Source: Alcanivoracaceae bacterium
GTDB taxonomy: Bacteria; Pseudomonadota; Gammaproteobacteria; Pseudomonadales; Alcanivoracaceae
Length of the DNA: 61,857 bases
Assembly: GCA_002706085.1 (NCBI GenBank)
Contig: PAJO01000022.1
Location: forward strand, 1 to 61,857
Direction: 5' to 3'
Below the pieces are notes generated by a model, which was given only the letters and a program-made list of their open reading frames with translations, did not search any database and was not told the DNA's origin. Below, piece by piece: positions 9,341 through 17,882 of this stretch. A program made the position numbers and the translations under genes. The number at the start of each line of letters is the position of its first letter. The stretch's first letter is position 1.

Positions 9341-10717
9341 ATGACGGCACCTGCTTCCCCTGTTCCTGATGCATTACAGCGCACGGAACTGAAGACCACC
9401 GGGTATCTGGCCACCATTTTTGCCTTGCGCATGTTCGGGTTGTTCATGATCCTGCCGATCTTTGCTGTGTATGGGCAGCGGCTGGAAGGGGCAACCCCTT
9501 TGCTGATCGGTACCGCGATTGGTGCCTACGGCTTGATGCAGGCGTTGCTGCAGATCCCCTTTGGCATGTTGTCTGACCGCTTTGGCCGACGCCCGTTATT
9601 GCTGGTGGGCTTGCTGTTGTTCATTGCCGGTGGGGCGGTGGCGGCGTTGAGCGACCACATTGCGGGCGTGATTGCCGGGCGGGCCTTGCAGGGGGCCGGG
9701 GCGATTGCCAGCGTGATCATGGCCCTGATCGGGGACGTGGTGAGCGACCGGCACCGGACCCGGGCCATGGCGCTGATCGGCATGTCTGTCGGCGGCTCTT
9801 TCATTCTGGCCTTGATACTGGGGCCATTGCTGGCCTCCTGGTTGGGGCTCTCCGGGCTGTTCTGGATGACCTCGGTGCTGGGCATCTTTGCGTTTTTCGT
9901 GGCCATGGTCGTGCCGGCGCCCCGGGCGCTGCAGGGTGAGGCACTGCCGGCGGGGGAGCGCTTCCGTCGCGTACTTGGCAGTAAGACATTGCTGCGATTT
10001 GATGTGGGCATTTTCAGTCTTCATCTGATCATGACCGCCTCTTTCGTGGTGGTGCCGGCCCTGTTGAGCGAGCGTCTTGGCATGGGGTTGCGCAGTCACA
10101 GCCTGCTCTACCTCGGGGTGCTGGTGGCAGGGTTTTTGGCCATGGTGCCCTTGATTATCCGTGCAGAACGGCGTGGCGCCATGCCGGTCAAGCGTTTGGC
10201 AGTGATCCTGCTGGCCCTGTCGCAGCTGTTGCTGGCGCTTGCCGGGGCGGCTGTCTGGCACTTTGTGGTCGCGTTGCTGGTCTTCTTTGCGGCCTTCAAC
10301 CTGTTGGAAGCGCTGCTTCCCTCTCTGGTGGGGCGGGCCGCGCCGGCAGGCACCCGGGGCACGGCCATGGGGGTCTATTCCACCAGCCAGTTCTTTGGCG
10401 TGTTTGTGGGGGGGCAGCTCGGGGGCGCCCTGTACCAGTGGTGGGGCGCCGCCGCCGTATTCTACGGTTGCATGGTACTGGCGTTGGTCTGGTTGCTGGT
10501 GCTGGCAGGCATGCAAGAGCCGGCCAAACTGGATAATCGGGTGCTGCGTCTGCAGCCAGGACAGGACAGCAAGCTGCTGGCCAGTCAGTTGCAGGAGGTG
10601 CCCGGCGTAGTGGAGACCGTGATTGTGGAAGAGCAGGGGCTGGCGTTGTTGAAAGTGAATGCCCGCGAGCTGGATGAGGCCCGCCTGGAAGGGCTCGCCG
10701 GTATCGCTCAAAGCTGA
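9341..10717 (+). CDS. MFS transporter, YajR-like
   Basis: Inner-membrane drug/proton antiporter-type transporter of 458 residues with about 12 hydrophobic segments. Motif A (GMLSDRFGRRPLL, about residues 69-81) is clear between the second and third helices. After the last helix a soluble domain of about 55 residues (DSKLLASQLQEVPGVVETVIVEEQGLALLKV) resembles the ferredoxin-like YAM domain of E. coli YajR, which is of similar length (454). It lies between uvrA and ssb, as in Pseudomonas. The substrate is unknown. GAGGAG lies about 12 bases before the ATG. Confidence 0.88.
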   Translation: MTAPASPVPDALQRTELKTTGYLATIFALRMFGLFMILPIFAVYGQRLEGATPLLIGTAIGAYGLMQALLQIPFGMLSDRFGRRPLLLVGLLLFIAGGAVAALSDHIAGVIAGRALQGAGAIASVIMALIGDVVSDRHRTRAMALIGMSVGGSFILALILGPLLASWLGLSGLFWMTSVLGIFAFFVAMVVPAPRALQGEALPAGERFRRVLGSKTLLRFDVGIFSLHLIMTASFVVVPALLSERLGMGLRSHSLLYLGVLVAGFLAMVPLIIRAERRGAMPVKRLAVILLALSQLLLALAGAAVWHFVVALLVFFAAFNLLEALLPSLVGRAAPAGTRGTAMGVYSTSQFFGVFVGGQLGGALYQWWGAAAVFYGCMVLALVWLLVLAGMQEPAKLDNRVLRLQPGQDSKLLASQLQEVPGVVETVIVEEQGLALLKVNARELDEARLEGLAGIAQS

Positions 10718-10791
10718 CACAATGGCGGTTTTGCTGCCAGCAGCAAGCACATAATGATTGATTACTGACCTTCAGAGTCACGGAGAGAGAC

Positions 10792-11304
10792 ATGGCGCGC
10801 GGCGTTAACAAGGTAATTTTGATTGGCAACCTGGGGGCAGACCCGGAAACCCGTTTCATGCCCAGCGGCGGTGCGGTGACCAATGTACGGCTCGCCACCA
10901 GCGAAAGCTGGAAAGACCGTCAGACCGGCCAGATGCAGGAGCGTACTGAATGGCACCGGGTGGTGTTCTTCAACAAGCTCGGTGAGATTGCTGGCGAGTA
11001 CCTGAAGAAAGGTTCCAAGGTTTATATCGAAGGGGCTATCCGTACCCGTAAGTGGCAGGGCCAGGATGGACAGGATCGTTACACCACCGAGATCGTGGCC
11101 AGTGAGATGCAGATGCTGGACGGCCGGGGTGAAGGTGGCGGTCAGGGTGGCGGAGGCTTTGCGCCACAGGGCAACCAGGGTGGTTATCAGAACCAGGGCG
11201 ACAACTTTGGCGGTGGTAATGCTCCGCAACAAGGTGGCAGCGCGAATCAGGGGGGCGGATTCAGCGGCCCCGCGGATGACTTCGACGACGATATCCCGTT
11301 CTAA
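10792..11304 (+). CDS. ssb: Single-stranded DNA-binding protein
   Basis: 170-residue SSB with an N-terminal OB-fold ([27 protein letters not shown]...[26 protein letters not shown]) and a flexible Gly/Gln/Asn-rich linker from about residue 115. The acidic tip DFDDDIPF recruits repair and replication partners. CGGAG lies six bases before the ATG. No LexA box is visible upstream, unlike the uvrA promoter. The stop is nine bases before gspN, so ssb may be co-transcribed with the secretion genes. Confidence 0.97.
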   Translation: MARGVNKVILIGNLGADPETRFMPSGGAVTNVRLATSESWKDRQTGQMQERTEWHRVVFFNKLGEIAGEYLKKGSKVYIEGAIRTRKWQGQDGQDRYTTEIVASEMQMLDGRGEGGGQGGGGFAPQGNQGGYQNQGDNFGGGNAPQQGGSANQGGGFSGPADDFDDDIPF

Positions 11305-11313
11305 GGGCGCCTG

Positions 11314-12054
11314 ATGCCTCGCAAGCTGACTCTCGCACTGGTCTTTGTTGCCTGTCTGCTGGTGTTTCTGGTGGTGTTGATGCCCGCCGCCGTGCTGGTG
11401 GAGCGGGTTCCACAGCTCCGACCGGGGGGCGCTCCATTGACCCTGGAGACATCCCGTGGCCGCTGGTGGAGCGGTCAGGTGGACTGGCGCTGGCAACAGC
11501 AGCAGGGCACACTGGGCTGGACGCTGGATTTTCATGGCTTGACGCCAGGCGTGGAACTTTCCCTGCGAACCACTGCCGGACAGGATGTACGCTTGGCCGG
11601 CTGGGTGGGTGGCAGTGATGCGCAAAACTGGCAATTGGATCAGGTGCGCCTGTCCTTGCCGGTTGCACTGATTGCTGACCGAATCCCCCAGGGCGGGGCG
11701 GATGGCCGGGCGGATGCCACCGTCATGGGCCTGGCCATTCAGGAGGGTCAGGTGACAGATGCCAGGGCAACGTTGCAGTACGGTGGCGGAACGGTCACCT
11801 GGGGCCGCAGTGGCTCGGCCGTTGTGCCGGTGCTGCAAGGGCGGCTGAGCATGGAAGGCGAAACGCCAGTGCTGGAGGTGAATGACCCGGAAGGACAGCG
11901 GCTGATGAGTGCCCGTTTGTCTGAGGGGCGTTTCCAGCTCGAGGTGCTTCGTGCCTGGCCAATGCTTTTGGGTGTGAGCCAGGGTGGCCAGCCCGATGAT
12001 GTGGTTTTTCAGATGTCCCAGCCTTTTTCGCTGGGGCAGGCAGGGACGCAGTAG
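11314..12054 (+). CDS. gspN: Type II secretion system protein N
   Basis: 246-residue inner-membrane protein with one N-terminal transmembrane helix (LTLALVFVACLLVFLVVLMPAAVLV, residues 4-28) and a periplasmic beta-rich domain. The pattern RGRWWSGQVDWRW followed by LGWTLDF is typical of GspN, the optional N component of type II secretion. AAGGG precedes the ATG. It is followed by gspC and gspD, which supports the call. GspN is thought to assist GspC/GspD in some species, but its function is not settled. Confidence 0.8.
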   Translation: MPRKLTLALVFVACLLVFLVVLMPAAVLVERVPQLRPGGAPLTLETSRGRWWSGQVDWRWQQQQGTLGWTLDFHGLTPGVELSLRTTAGQDVRLAGWVGGSDAQNWQLDQVRLSLPVALIADRIPQGGADGRADATVMGLAIQEGQVTDARATLQYGGGTVTWGRSGSAVVPVLQGRLSMEGETPVLEVNDPEGQRLMSARLSEGRFQLEVLRAWPMLLGVSQGGQPDDVVFQMSQPFSLGQAGTQ

Positions 12055-12178
12055 TATTCTTCTCTCCCTCGCCGTTACAGAATATAGCAATAAAGGGGCG
12101 CTCGATTCCGCTAGCCTCTGTGCTCGCTGGTCGGGGTATCAGCACGTCCAGCCATAACGATAAAGGAAGAGCAGGGTC

Positions 12179-13036
12179 GTGAAGTTGCAGTTTTCAGAGT
12201 GGGGAAAGGCTTACCCCTGGGGCAAGCCGGTGCGGTGGCTGTTGGCCGTAGCACTGGTGATTGCGCTGGCGTGGGTATTGGCCGAGACCGTCTGGCTGTT
12301 GCTCTACGGCCCCAACGATTCTATTCCCGCAACCGAAAAGACCCGGCTGGAAATGGCCGCCAGTGGCAGTACTACCAGCCTGTCGCAGACGCAGGTGGAT
12401 GGTTGGCAGCTGTTTGGCGAATATCAGGCGGAACCGCGTGAGGCAAGCAACAAGCCAACGGATGCCCCGGATACCCGGTTGCGATTGGAGTTGCTGGGGG
12501 TGTTCCAGACCCCGGACCCGGAGAAGGCCACCGCGATCATTGCCGAGAAGGGTAAGGACGCGGAGCTGTATCACATTGGTGACAGCATCCCGGGCAATGC
12601 CTCGCTGGAAGAAGTGTACGCGGACCGCGTCATCCTGCGCCGGGCGGGGCGTCTGGAAACCCTGCGCTGGTCGGAGAACGCTCTGGGCGGTGTCAGTGAG
12701 GTGAGTCGGCAGGAGCAGTCCCGGCCGGCGTCGACCCCGGTAGAGGGGGATACGGCGGACATGCTGCAGCAACGCCAGACCATCATTAAACAGCTTTCGC
12801 TGAGCCCGGTAAGTGATGGCAGCAACCAGGGCTATACCCTGGGCAAACGTGCCCCCAAACAAATGCTTGCGCAGGTTGGGCTGGAGCCCGGCGATGTGAT
12901 CCTGTCCGTGAACGGCCATGGGCTGGGCACAGAGGAAAGTGATGTGGCGGCCCTGGAGTCTTTCAAACAGACCCAGCAGGCCAGTATTGTCGTCCAGCGG
13001 GGCGATCAGCAATTTACTGTGAATTATCCGCCCTAG
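12179..13036 (+). CDS. gspC: Type II secretion system protein C
   Basis: Bitopic protein that links the inner-membrane platform to the GspD secretin. The product is 285 residues: a transmembrane helix at about residues 19-42, the periplasmic HR domain (TRLRLELLGVFQTPDPEKATAIIAEKG, about 98-125) and a C-terminal PDZ-like domain (GYTLGKRAPKQMLAQVGLEPGDVILSVNGHGL). It starts at GTG, with AAGGA upstream. The gene ends just before gspD. The HR domain is the part known to bind the N0 domain of GspD. Confidence 0.93.
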   Translation: MKLQFSEWGKAYPWGKPVRWLLAVALVIALAWVLAETVWLLLYGPNDSIPATEKTRLEMAASGSTTSLSQTQVDGWQLFGEYQAEPREASNKPTDAPDTRLRLELLGVFQTPDPEKATAIIAEKGKDAELYHIGDSIPGNASLEEVYADRVILRRAGRLETLRWSENALGGVSEVSRQEQSRPASTPVEGDTADMLQQRQTIIKQLSLSPVSDGSNQGYTLGKRAPKQMLAQVGLEPGDVILSVNGHGLGTEESDVAALESFKQTQQASIVVQRGDQQFTVNYPP

Positions 13037-13045
13037 GTGGTGTTT

Positions 13046-15112
13046 ATGATGTCCCTTTTTAGAGCCTCTGTGCTTAAGACCCTTTTGGCCGCCTGCCTGT
13101 CGGTAGTGGTGTTGTCTGCCCAGGCGGCGAATAACCAGGTGCAGGCCAGCGATGATGGCAAGAGCTGGACGGTGAATATCCGCAATGCAGATATTCAGGC
13201 GTTTATCAGCCAGATTGCCGACATGACCGGGAAGAATTTCGTGGTGGACCCGCGGGTTCGGGCACGGGATGTGACCGTGGTGTCTACCAAGGCGCTATCG
13301 GCTGACGAAGTGTATGAGCTGTTCCTGTCGGTGCTTCAGGTGCACGGTTATGCTGCCGTTCCGGCAGGCGATATTATCAAGATTGTTCCCAACACTACCG
13401 CGAAGCAAAGCAATCTGCCGTTGGTAGACAAGGGGCAGGGAACCGGCGAGGAGTTAGTGACCCGGGTCATTCCCGTGGAGAATTCTCCGGTAGAAGAGCT
13501 GGTGCCGGTGTTGCGTCCATTGGTGCCTCAGTATGGCCATCTTGCCGCCGTTGGCTCTGCCAATGCGTTGATTATCAGCGACCATCTGGACAACATCCGC
13601 CGGATGGAAGCAATTATTGCCAGCCTGGATAATGCTGAATCTGAAGACGTTCAGGTCATCAAACTCGAGCATGCCTTTGCTGGCGACCTGGTGAAAATAC
13701 TTGAGACGCTGACACCGCAAACCGGTGGCCGCCGGGGCAAGACCCAGGAAGGCAATGTGACGGTGGTGGCGGATGAGCGCACCAACCGCCTGATCATTAA
13801 GGGCGACCGTATTACCCGCCAGCGCATGGTGCAAATGGTGAAGAGTCTGGATACCGCAGACAGTGCCAGCTCCGGCGTGAAAGTGGTACGCCTGACCCAC
13901 GGGGATGCCAAGACCCTGGCGGAAATTCTGAAGAATTTTGCCGATGGAGCCTCTGCCGCCAAGCCGGGCGCGGATGGCAAGACGGTGTCTGCAGCCAACA
14001 GCAACAGCAAGGTGTCCATTCAGGCGGATGAATCGCTCAATGCGTTGGTGATCCGGGCTGAGCCGGGCATGATGAACGAGCTGCAGTCTATTATCAGCCA
14101 GCTGGATGTGCGTCGTGCCCAGATCCTGATTGAAGCGGCGATTGTTGAAGTGACGGGTGAAAATGCCAAATCGCTGGGCTTCCAGTATGTCGGCGGCAGT
14201 GATGAATCCGGTGTGGGTGCGGTGAATTTCAACAACGCAGGATTGAGCGTTAATTCTATTCTCCAGGCGTTAGCTACCGATGATCCTTCCGGCCTTTCCC
14301 TGAATGACGGGGTTGCCATTGGGCTGGGTGAAACCGATTCCAATGGCGATCTCAAGTGGGGAGCATTGATGCAGGCACTGGCCTCCTCTTCCGATGTCAA
14401 TCTGCTCTCGACGCCCAGCATCTTGACGCTGGATAACGAAGAAGCGTCGATTATTGTGGGTGAGAACGTGCCATTTGTGACAGGGCAGAGCACTAACACG
14501 GGTTCTGGCGTATCCAACCCGTTTACGACGATTCAGCGTGAAGATGTGGGGCTGACGCTCAAGGTCACTCCTCATGTGGCGGGCCTGTCCACCATTCGTC
14601 TTGAGCTGGAACAGGAAAATTCCGCGGTCAAGGAATCCTCAGGTGATGCGGTTGATATTGTCACCACGACCCGCAAATTACAGAGCACGGTGCTGGCGGA
14701 TGATGGCGAGACCATTGCACTGGGGGGCTTGATCAAGGACGACATCCGCAAGGTGGTACGTAAGGTGCCGCTGCTGGGGGATATTCCTCTGCTGGGTTTC
14801 CTGTTCCGGACGACGACCAATTCACGTCAGAAAAGTAACCTGATGGTGTTTTTGCGCCCGACGATTCTGGCAGACAATGATCGCCTGGTGCAGATGAGCC
14901 GCGAGAAATACATGGGGATTACGGCGCTGCAGTTCGAAGTGAATGGTGATGGCAAGCTGGAACGCGTGATCAAGCACCCGCTGCCGTCCAGTATCGACAA
15001 GGTCTTTGATGGTCGCGACCCGGTGACCCGGGAATTCAAGGATGCCTTTGAGGCAGATCAAACCCCGCCGACTTCTCCCTCAGGGGTTGAGGAGGCTCCG
15101 GCGGAGAATTAA
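13046..15112 (+). CDS. gspD: Type II secretion system secretin D
   Basis: Outer-membrane secretin forming the exit channel of type II secretion. The product is 688 residues with signal peptide MMSLFRASVLKTLLAACLSVVVLSAQA. N0 (WTVNIRNADIQAFISQIADMTGKNFVVDPRV) is followed by N1-N3 repeats, with a disordered Ser/Asn stretch inside N3. The C-terminal secretin domain contains VPLLGDIPLLGFLFRTTTNSRQKSNLMVFLRPTIL. The ATG at 13046 is favoured over GTGs at 13037 and 13040 because AGGTGG then sits five bases upstream. A strong terminator follows. No gspE-M genes are present nearby. Confidence 0.95.
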   Translation: MMSLFRASVLKTLLAACLSVVVLSAQAANNQVQASDDGKSWTVNIRNADIQAFISQIADMTGKNFVVDPRVRARDVTVVSTKALSADEVYELFLSVLQVHGYAAVPAGDIIKIVPNTTAKQSNLPLVDKGQGTGEELVTRVIPVENSPVEELVPVLRPLVPQYGHLAAVGSANALIISDHLDNIRRMEAIIASLDNAESEDVQVIKLEHAFAGDLVKILETLTPQTGGRRGKTQEGNVTVVADERTNRLIIKGDRITRQRMVQMVKSLDTADSASSGVKVVRLTHGDAKTLAEILKNFADGASAAKPGADGKTVSAANSNSKVSIQADESLNALVIRAEPGMMNELQSIISQLDVRRAQILIEAAIVEVTGENAKSLGFQYVGGSDESGVGAVNFNNAGLSVNSILQALATDDPSGLSLNDGVAIGLGETDSNGDLKWGALMQALASSSDVNLLSTPSILTLDNEEASIIVGENVPFVTGQSTNTGSGVSNPFTTIQREDVGLTLKVTPHVAGLSTIRLELEQENSAVKESSGDAVDIVTTTRKLQSTVLADDGETIALGGLIKDDIRKVVRKVPLLGDIPLLGFLFRTTTNSRQKSNLMVFLRPTILADNDRLVQMSREKYMGITALQFEVNGDGKLERVIKHPLPSSIDKVFDGRDPVTREFKDAFEADQTPPTSPSGVEEAPAEN

Positions 15113-15123
15113 GCCCGCAGTTG

Positions 15124-15162
15124 CCCATAAAAAAACGCGCCATAGGCGCGTTTTTTTATGGG
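15124..15162. terminator. Bidirectional intrinsic terminator
   Basis: A perfect inverted repeat with 18-bp arms, reading CCCATAAAAAAACGCGCC, has a three-base loop and T tracts on both strands. It ends gspD on the plus strand and the lipoprotein gene on the minus strand. Confidence 0.95.
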
Positions 15163-15217
15163 CACTGGTAAATGCCATGTGTGGGCAGGGCCGCTGGCAG
15201 TGCAGCCTCAGGAAGCG

Positions 15218-16231
15218 TCAGGATTGCTGCAAGCTGCGCAGGTTGGTCAGCACGCGTCGGCTGCGTTCCAGTTTCTTGTTGAGCTCTTCGTCGTTGGGGT
15301 AGAGCGGGGCGACCTGTTTCCAGATTCGGTAGGCTTCCTTGTATTGGCCGCGGGCGTACAGCGCTTCGCCGGTATTCATCTCTTCAGCAAAACGGCGGCG
15401 GGCCCATTGTTCCAGGCGCTTGCGATGGCTGGTCAGGGCACTGTTGTCACGATGCGTGTCGAGAAAGTTGCGCGCAGCGAGTAGTGACTGCAGTTGGCCA
15501 TTGCGTTGGTAGCGGGCCATTAGCAGTTCGGCCTCGGTCTGCAGGGCGCGGTTGCGCTTTGCCCGGGCTTGCTGGTCGGCATCGTTAAGAACTTGCTGGG
15601 CACGGGCCAGCTGCGCTGAAGGTGGCTGGTCGGGGGCCAGTTGATGGGCGTAGCGCAGCAGGTCCCGGGCCTGAACCCATTGTTGCCGGTCGGCGAAGTA
15701 TTCTCCGAGCCGGGTCAGGTCTGCGACCAGAAGGGCGTACTCGTCATCCAGTCGGGCCTTCTCCGCTTTGGCGCGCGGATCGTGAAAACTGGCCAGCTGC
15801 TCGCTCAGGCGGGCAGTTTCCAACATGGATTTGGCCTGGGCCTCGCGCCGTTCTGCCAGCAACTGGTTGAGCTGAGTGCCTTCCCAGAGAGAGAGGGTGG
15901 CGGTGAGCTCATCGATAGCAGAAGGATCAATCACCTTGTCGCGTTGCCCTTCCAGCAGGGCGAAAGCGTTGTCCCATTGCTGCTTGCGGCCCAGGGCTTC
16001 GGCTTCGATGACCAGCCGTTGGCGGTACTCCTTGCTGGCCAGAAGGATGCCTTCGTATTGGGTCTGCAGCAGTTCGTATTGCGCGTGCTTGGGGCTGGTG
16101 TTGTCGACGATGCTGGCGGCCCGGGCATAGTCATGCTCTGCCAGCGCGTCGCTGACGTCCTGTTCCGGGTTGCCGAGGGTGGCGCAGCCGCTAAAGGCCA
16201 GCGCGCAGAGCAGACTACTCGCCTTGTGCAC
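15218..16231 (-). CDS. Tetratricopeptide-like lipoprotein
   Basis: 337-residue predicted lipoprotein with signal sequence MHKASSLLCALAFSGC (lipobox LAFSGC-type, Cys16). The rest is almost entirely helical, with degenerate TPR-like units: LAEHDYARAASIVD, RKQQWDNAFALLEG, DRQQWVQARDLLRYAHQLAPDQPP and ARGQYKEAYRIWKQVAPLYPNDEEL. It overlaps the end of the adenylate cyclase gene by 17 bases and must be co-transcribed with it. The overlap suggests a functional link, perhaps an envelope partner of the cyclase. The function is otherwise unknown. Confidence 0.78.
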   Translation of the reverse strand: MHKASSLLCALAFSGCATLGNPEQDVSDALAEHDYARAASIVDNTSPKHAQYELLQTQYEGILLASKEYRQRLVIEAEALGRKQQWDNAFALLEGQRDKVIDPSAIDELTATLSLWEGTQLNQLLAERREAQAKSMLETARLSEQLASFHDPRAKAEKARLDDEYALLVADLTRLGEYFADRQQWVQARDLLRYAHQLAPDQPPSAQLARAQQVLNDADQQARAKRNRALQTEAELLMARYQRNGQLQSLLAARNFLDTHRDNSALTSHRKRLEQWARRRFAEEMNTGEALYARGQYKEAYRIWKQVAPLYPNDEELNKKLERSRRVLTNLRSLQQS

Positions 16232-17708
16232 GTTGATGCTCCGCGCTCAGTCTTGCCAGGAACTGCGCAATACGCTGTTCCATGAGGGTTTCGGACAGCG
16301 CATGGACGCCATCGATACGGAAGGTGCTGACGGGATCGGCCTTGCCGCGAATGCGCATGGCGCCGAACTCGGTTGCCCGCACCCGAGAGGCAATATTGGG
16401 GTTGGCGAGTAACGGTGAAGCCGCAATGATTTCGTTGCCGCCAGCCATGTTGGACAGACGAGAGGCCAGGTTGACCGCATCGCCAACGACGGTGTACTGC
16501 ATGCGGTCCCGTGACCCCAGATTACCCGCCAGCATGTCACCTGAGTTGATGCCGATACGGAATTCCACCGTGGTGTGGCCGTTGGCCTGCCGGTATTCAT
16601 TCAGGCGTTCCACCAGTCGCTGGATCATGACTGCGCAGCAGAGCCCGTGGAACAGGTGTTCGTCGTCTTTTTCCGGCACGCCGAACACAATCATGGCGCA
16701 GTCGCCCATGTATTTGTCGATGGTGCCCCGATAAAAGCTGGTGGCGGTGGTGATAGCATCAAAATAGACGTTGAGCATGTCGGCGATGGCGTCTGGCGGC
16801 AGGCTTTCTGACAGGCGGGTAAAACCGACGATATCGGCAAATACCACCGTGGCCTGAACATCGCGGCCACCCAGTTGTACCTGGTCCAGGTCTGCCATCA
16901 TGTTGCGTGCAACAGAAGGGCTGACAAAACGCTGCAGAACCCGTTCCACCTGTTCTTTCTCAAGCATGCCGTGAGCCATGGTGTTATAGGCTTCTATCAA
17001 CCCGCCGATTTCGTCATTGCGGCGGTCCTGAATGCGGTAATTCAGGTCGCCCTTGCGCATGGCGCTGGTGGCAGCAAGCAGATCCTGAATCGGTTGGGCA
17101 AGCCGCCGGCTGATCACGAACGCCACAATGATGGCGATCACACTCATGATCAGGGTTGCCGTGATCATGGTATCGCGTACTGCTTCCCTGGCCGCCATGA
17201 TGGGGCGATCAGACAGGGAGATGGCGGTATAACCGGCCACCAGTTCTCCCACGGGAATGGGGGCGTAGTAGGTGGTGACAGGCTCGTTTTCCAGGTTCCA
17301 GCGGCGGACAGGTTCCTGCAGGGGCGTTGCTGCCAGTGGCAGGATGCCGGCCTTGTCGATCAGGCCGCCCTCGCGGTTGAACAGGGCGGCGCCGCGCACA
17401 CTTTCGCTGCGTGTGAGGTTATTGAGCTGTACCTTCAGGAAAAAGGTATCGTCGGCGAGCAGGGGCTCGCGGGCCGTATTGGCGAGTTGCTGGGCAATGG
17501 CTGCCCCGAAACTGTCGGCCTGGTCACGCATGCGGCTGAGCTGATTGTTCAGTAGCAGGGTGCCAAGGATGGTCATGCCACACAGGATCAGCAGGGAAAT
17601 GGATAGCCCCAGTTTCCAGGCAACGGGAAAATAATCGGGCACATAGGGAGCCACCCACTCGCCAAGGCGAGTGCGCAGTGTGCGTTGCTGTCCTGTCTCG
17701 TCAGTCAC
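16215..17708 (-). CDS. Membrane-bound class III adenylate cyclase with HAMP domain
   Basis: Makes cAMP from ATP. The product is 497 residues: a transmembrane helix at about 31-53, a periplasmic sensor of about 120 residues, a second helix, a HAMP domain (PIQDLLAATSAMRKGDLNYRI...NDEIGGLIEAYNTM) and a C-terminal cyclase domain. Metal-binding aspartates are in FADIVGF and YMGDCAMIVFG. The lysine of DKYMGD and the aspartate of TVVGDAVNLASR fit adenine rather than guanine specificity. The GTG start at 17708 has AGGA at good spacing, better than the ATG six codons upstream. It overlaps the downstream lipoprotein gene. The signal sensed is unknown. Confidence 0.88.
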   Translation of the reverse strand: MTDETGQQRTLRTRLGEWVAPYVPDYFPVAWKLGLSISLLILCGMTILGTLLLNNQLSRMRDQADSFGAAIAQQLANTAREPLLADDTFFLKVQLNNLTRSESVRGAALFNREGGLIDKAGILPLAATPLQEPVRRWNLENEPVTTYYAPIPVGELVAGYTAISLSDRPIMAAREAVRDTMITATLIMSVIAIIVAFVISRRLAQPIQDLLAATSAMRKGDLNYRIQDRRNDEIGGLIEAYNTMAHGMLEKEQVERVLQRFVSPSVARNMMADLDQVQLGGRDVQATVVFADIVGFTRLSESLPPDAIADMLNVYFDAITTATSFYRGTIDKYMGDCAMIVFGVPEKDDEHLFHGLCCAVMIQRLVERLNEYRQANGHTTVEFRIGINSGDMLAGNLGSRDRMQYTVVGDAVNLASRLSNMAGGNEIIAASPLLANPNIASRVRATEFGAMRIRGKADPVSTFRIDGVHALSETLMEQRIAQFLARLSAEHQRAQGE

Positions 17709-17801
17709 GGCGCATCCTTGTTTCATGCCTAAACGAGTAGGCGACAGGCTTGCCTGGTGGCAGGCATGCTGTCACATTCAATGGGGTCACCCTTGTTTCT
17801 T

Positions 17802-17817
17802 ATGCTAACAATAGCAT
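17802..17817. promoter_or_regulatory. 16-bp palindrome between cyclase and epoxide hydrolase genes
   Basis: ATGCTA-ACAA-TAGCAT, perfect 6-bp arms, in the divergent gap, 65 bases before the hydrolase start and about 93 bases from the cyclase start. It is likely a dimeric regulator site, but the regulator is unknown. Confidence 0.35.
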
Positions 17818-17882
17818 TTTCGTCGTGTCGGGTAAGTAGCCGTCTGACGGTTTTTGAACTGGGCTCAGATTAGGAAGAGAGT

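Noticed and set aside
12060-12090. Possible fourth copy of the REP-like family (CTCGCCGTTACAG near 12066)
   Set aside because: Only about ten bases match the right-hand end of the repeat and there is no matching left arm, so it may be chance.
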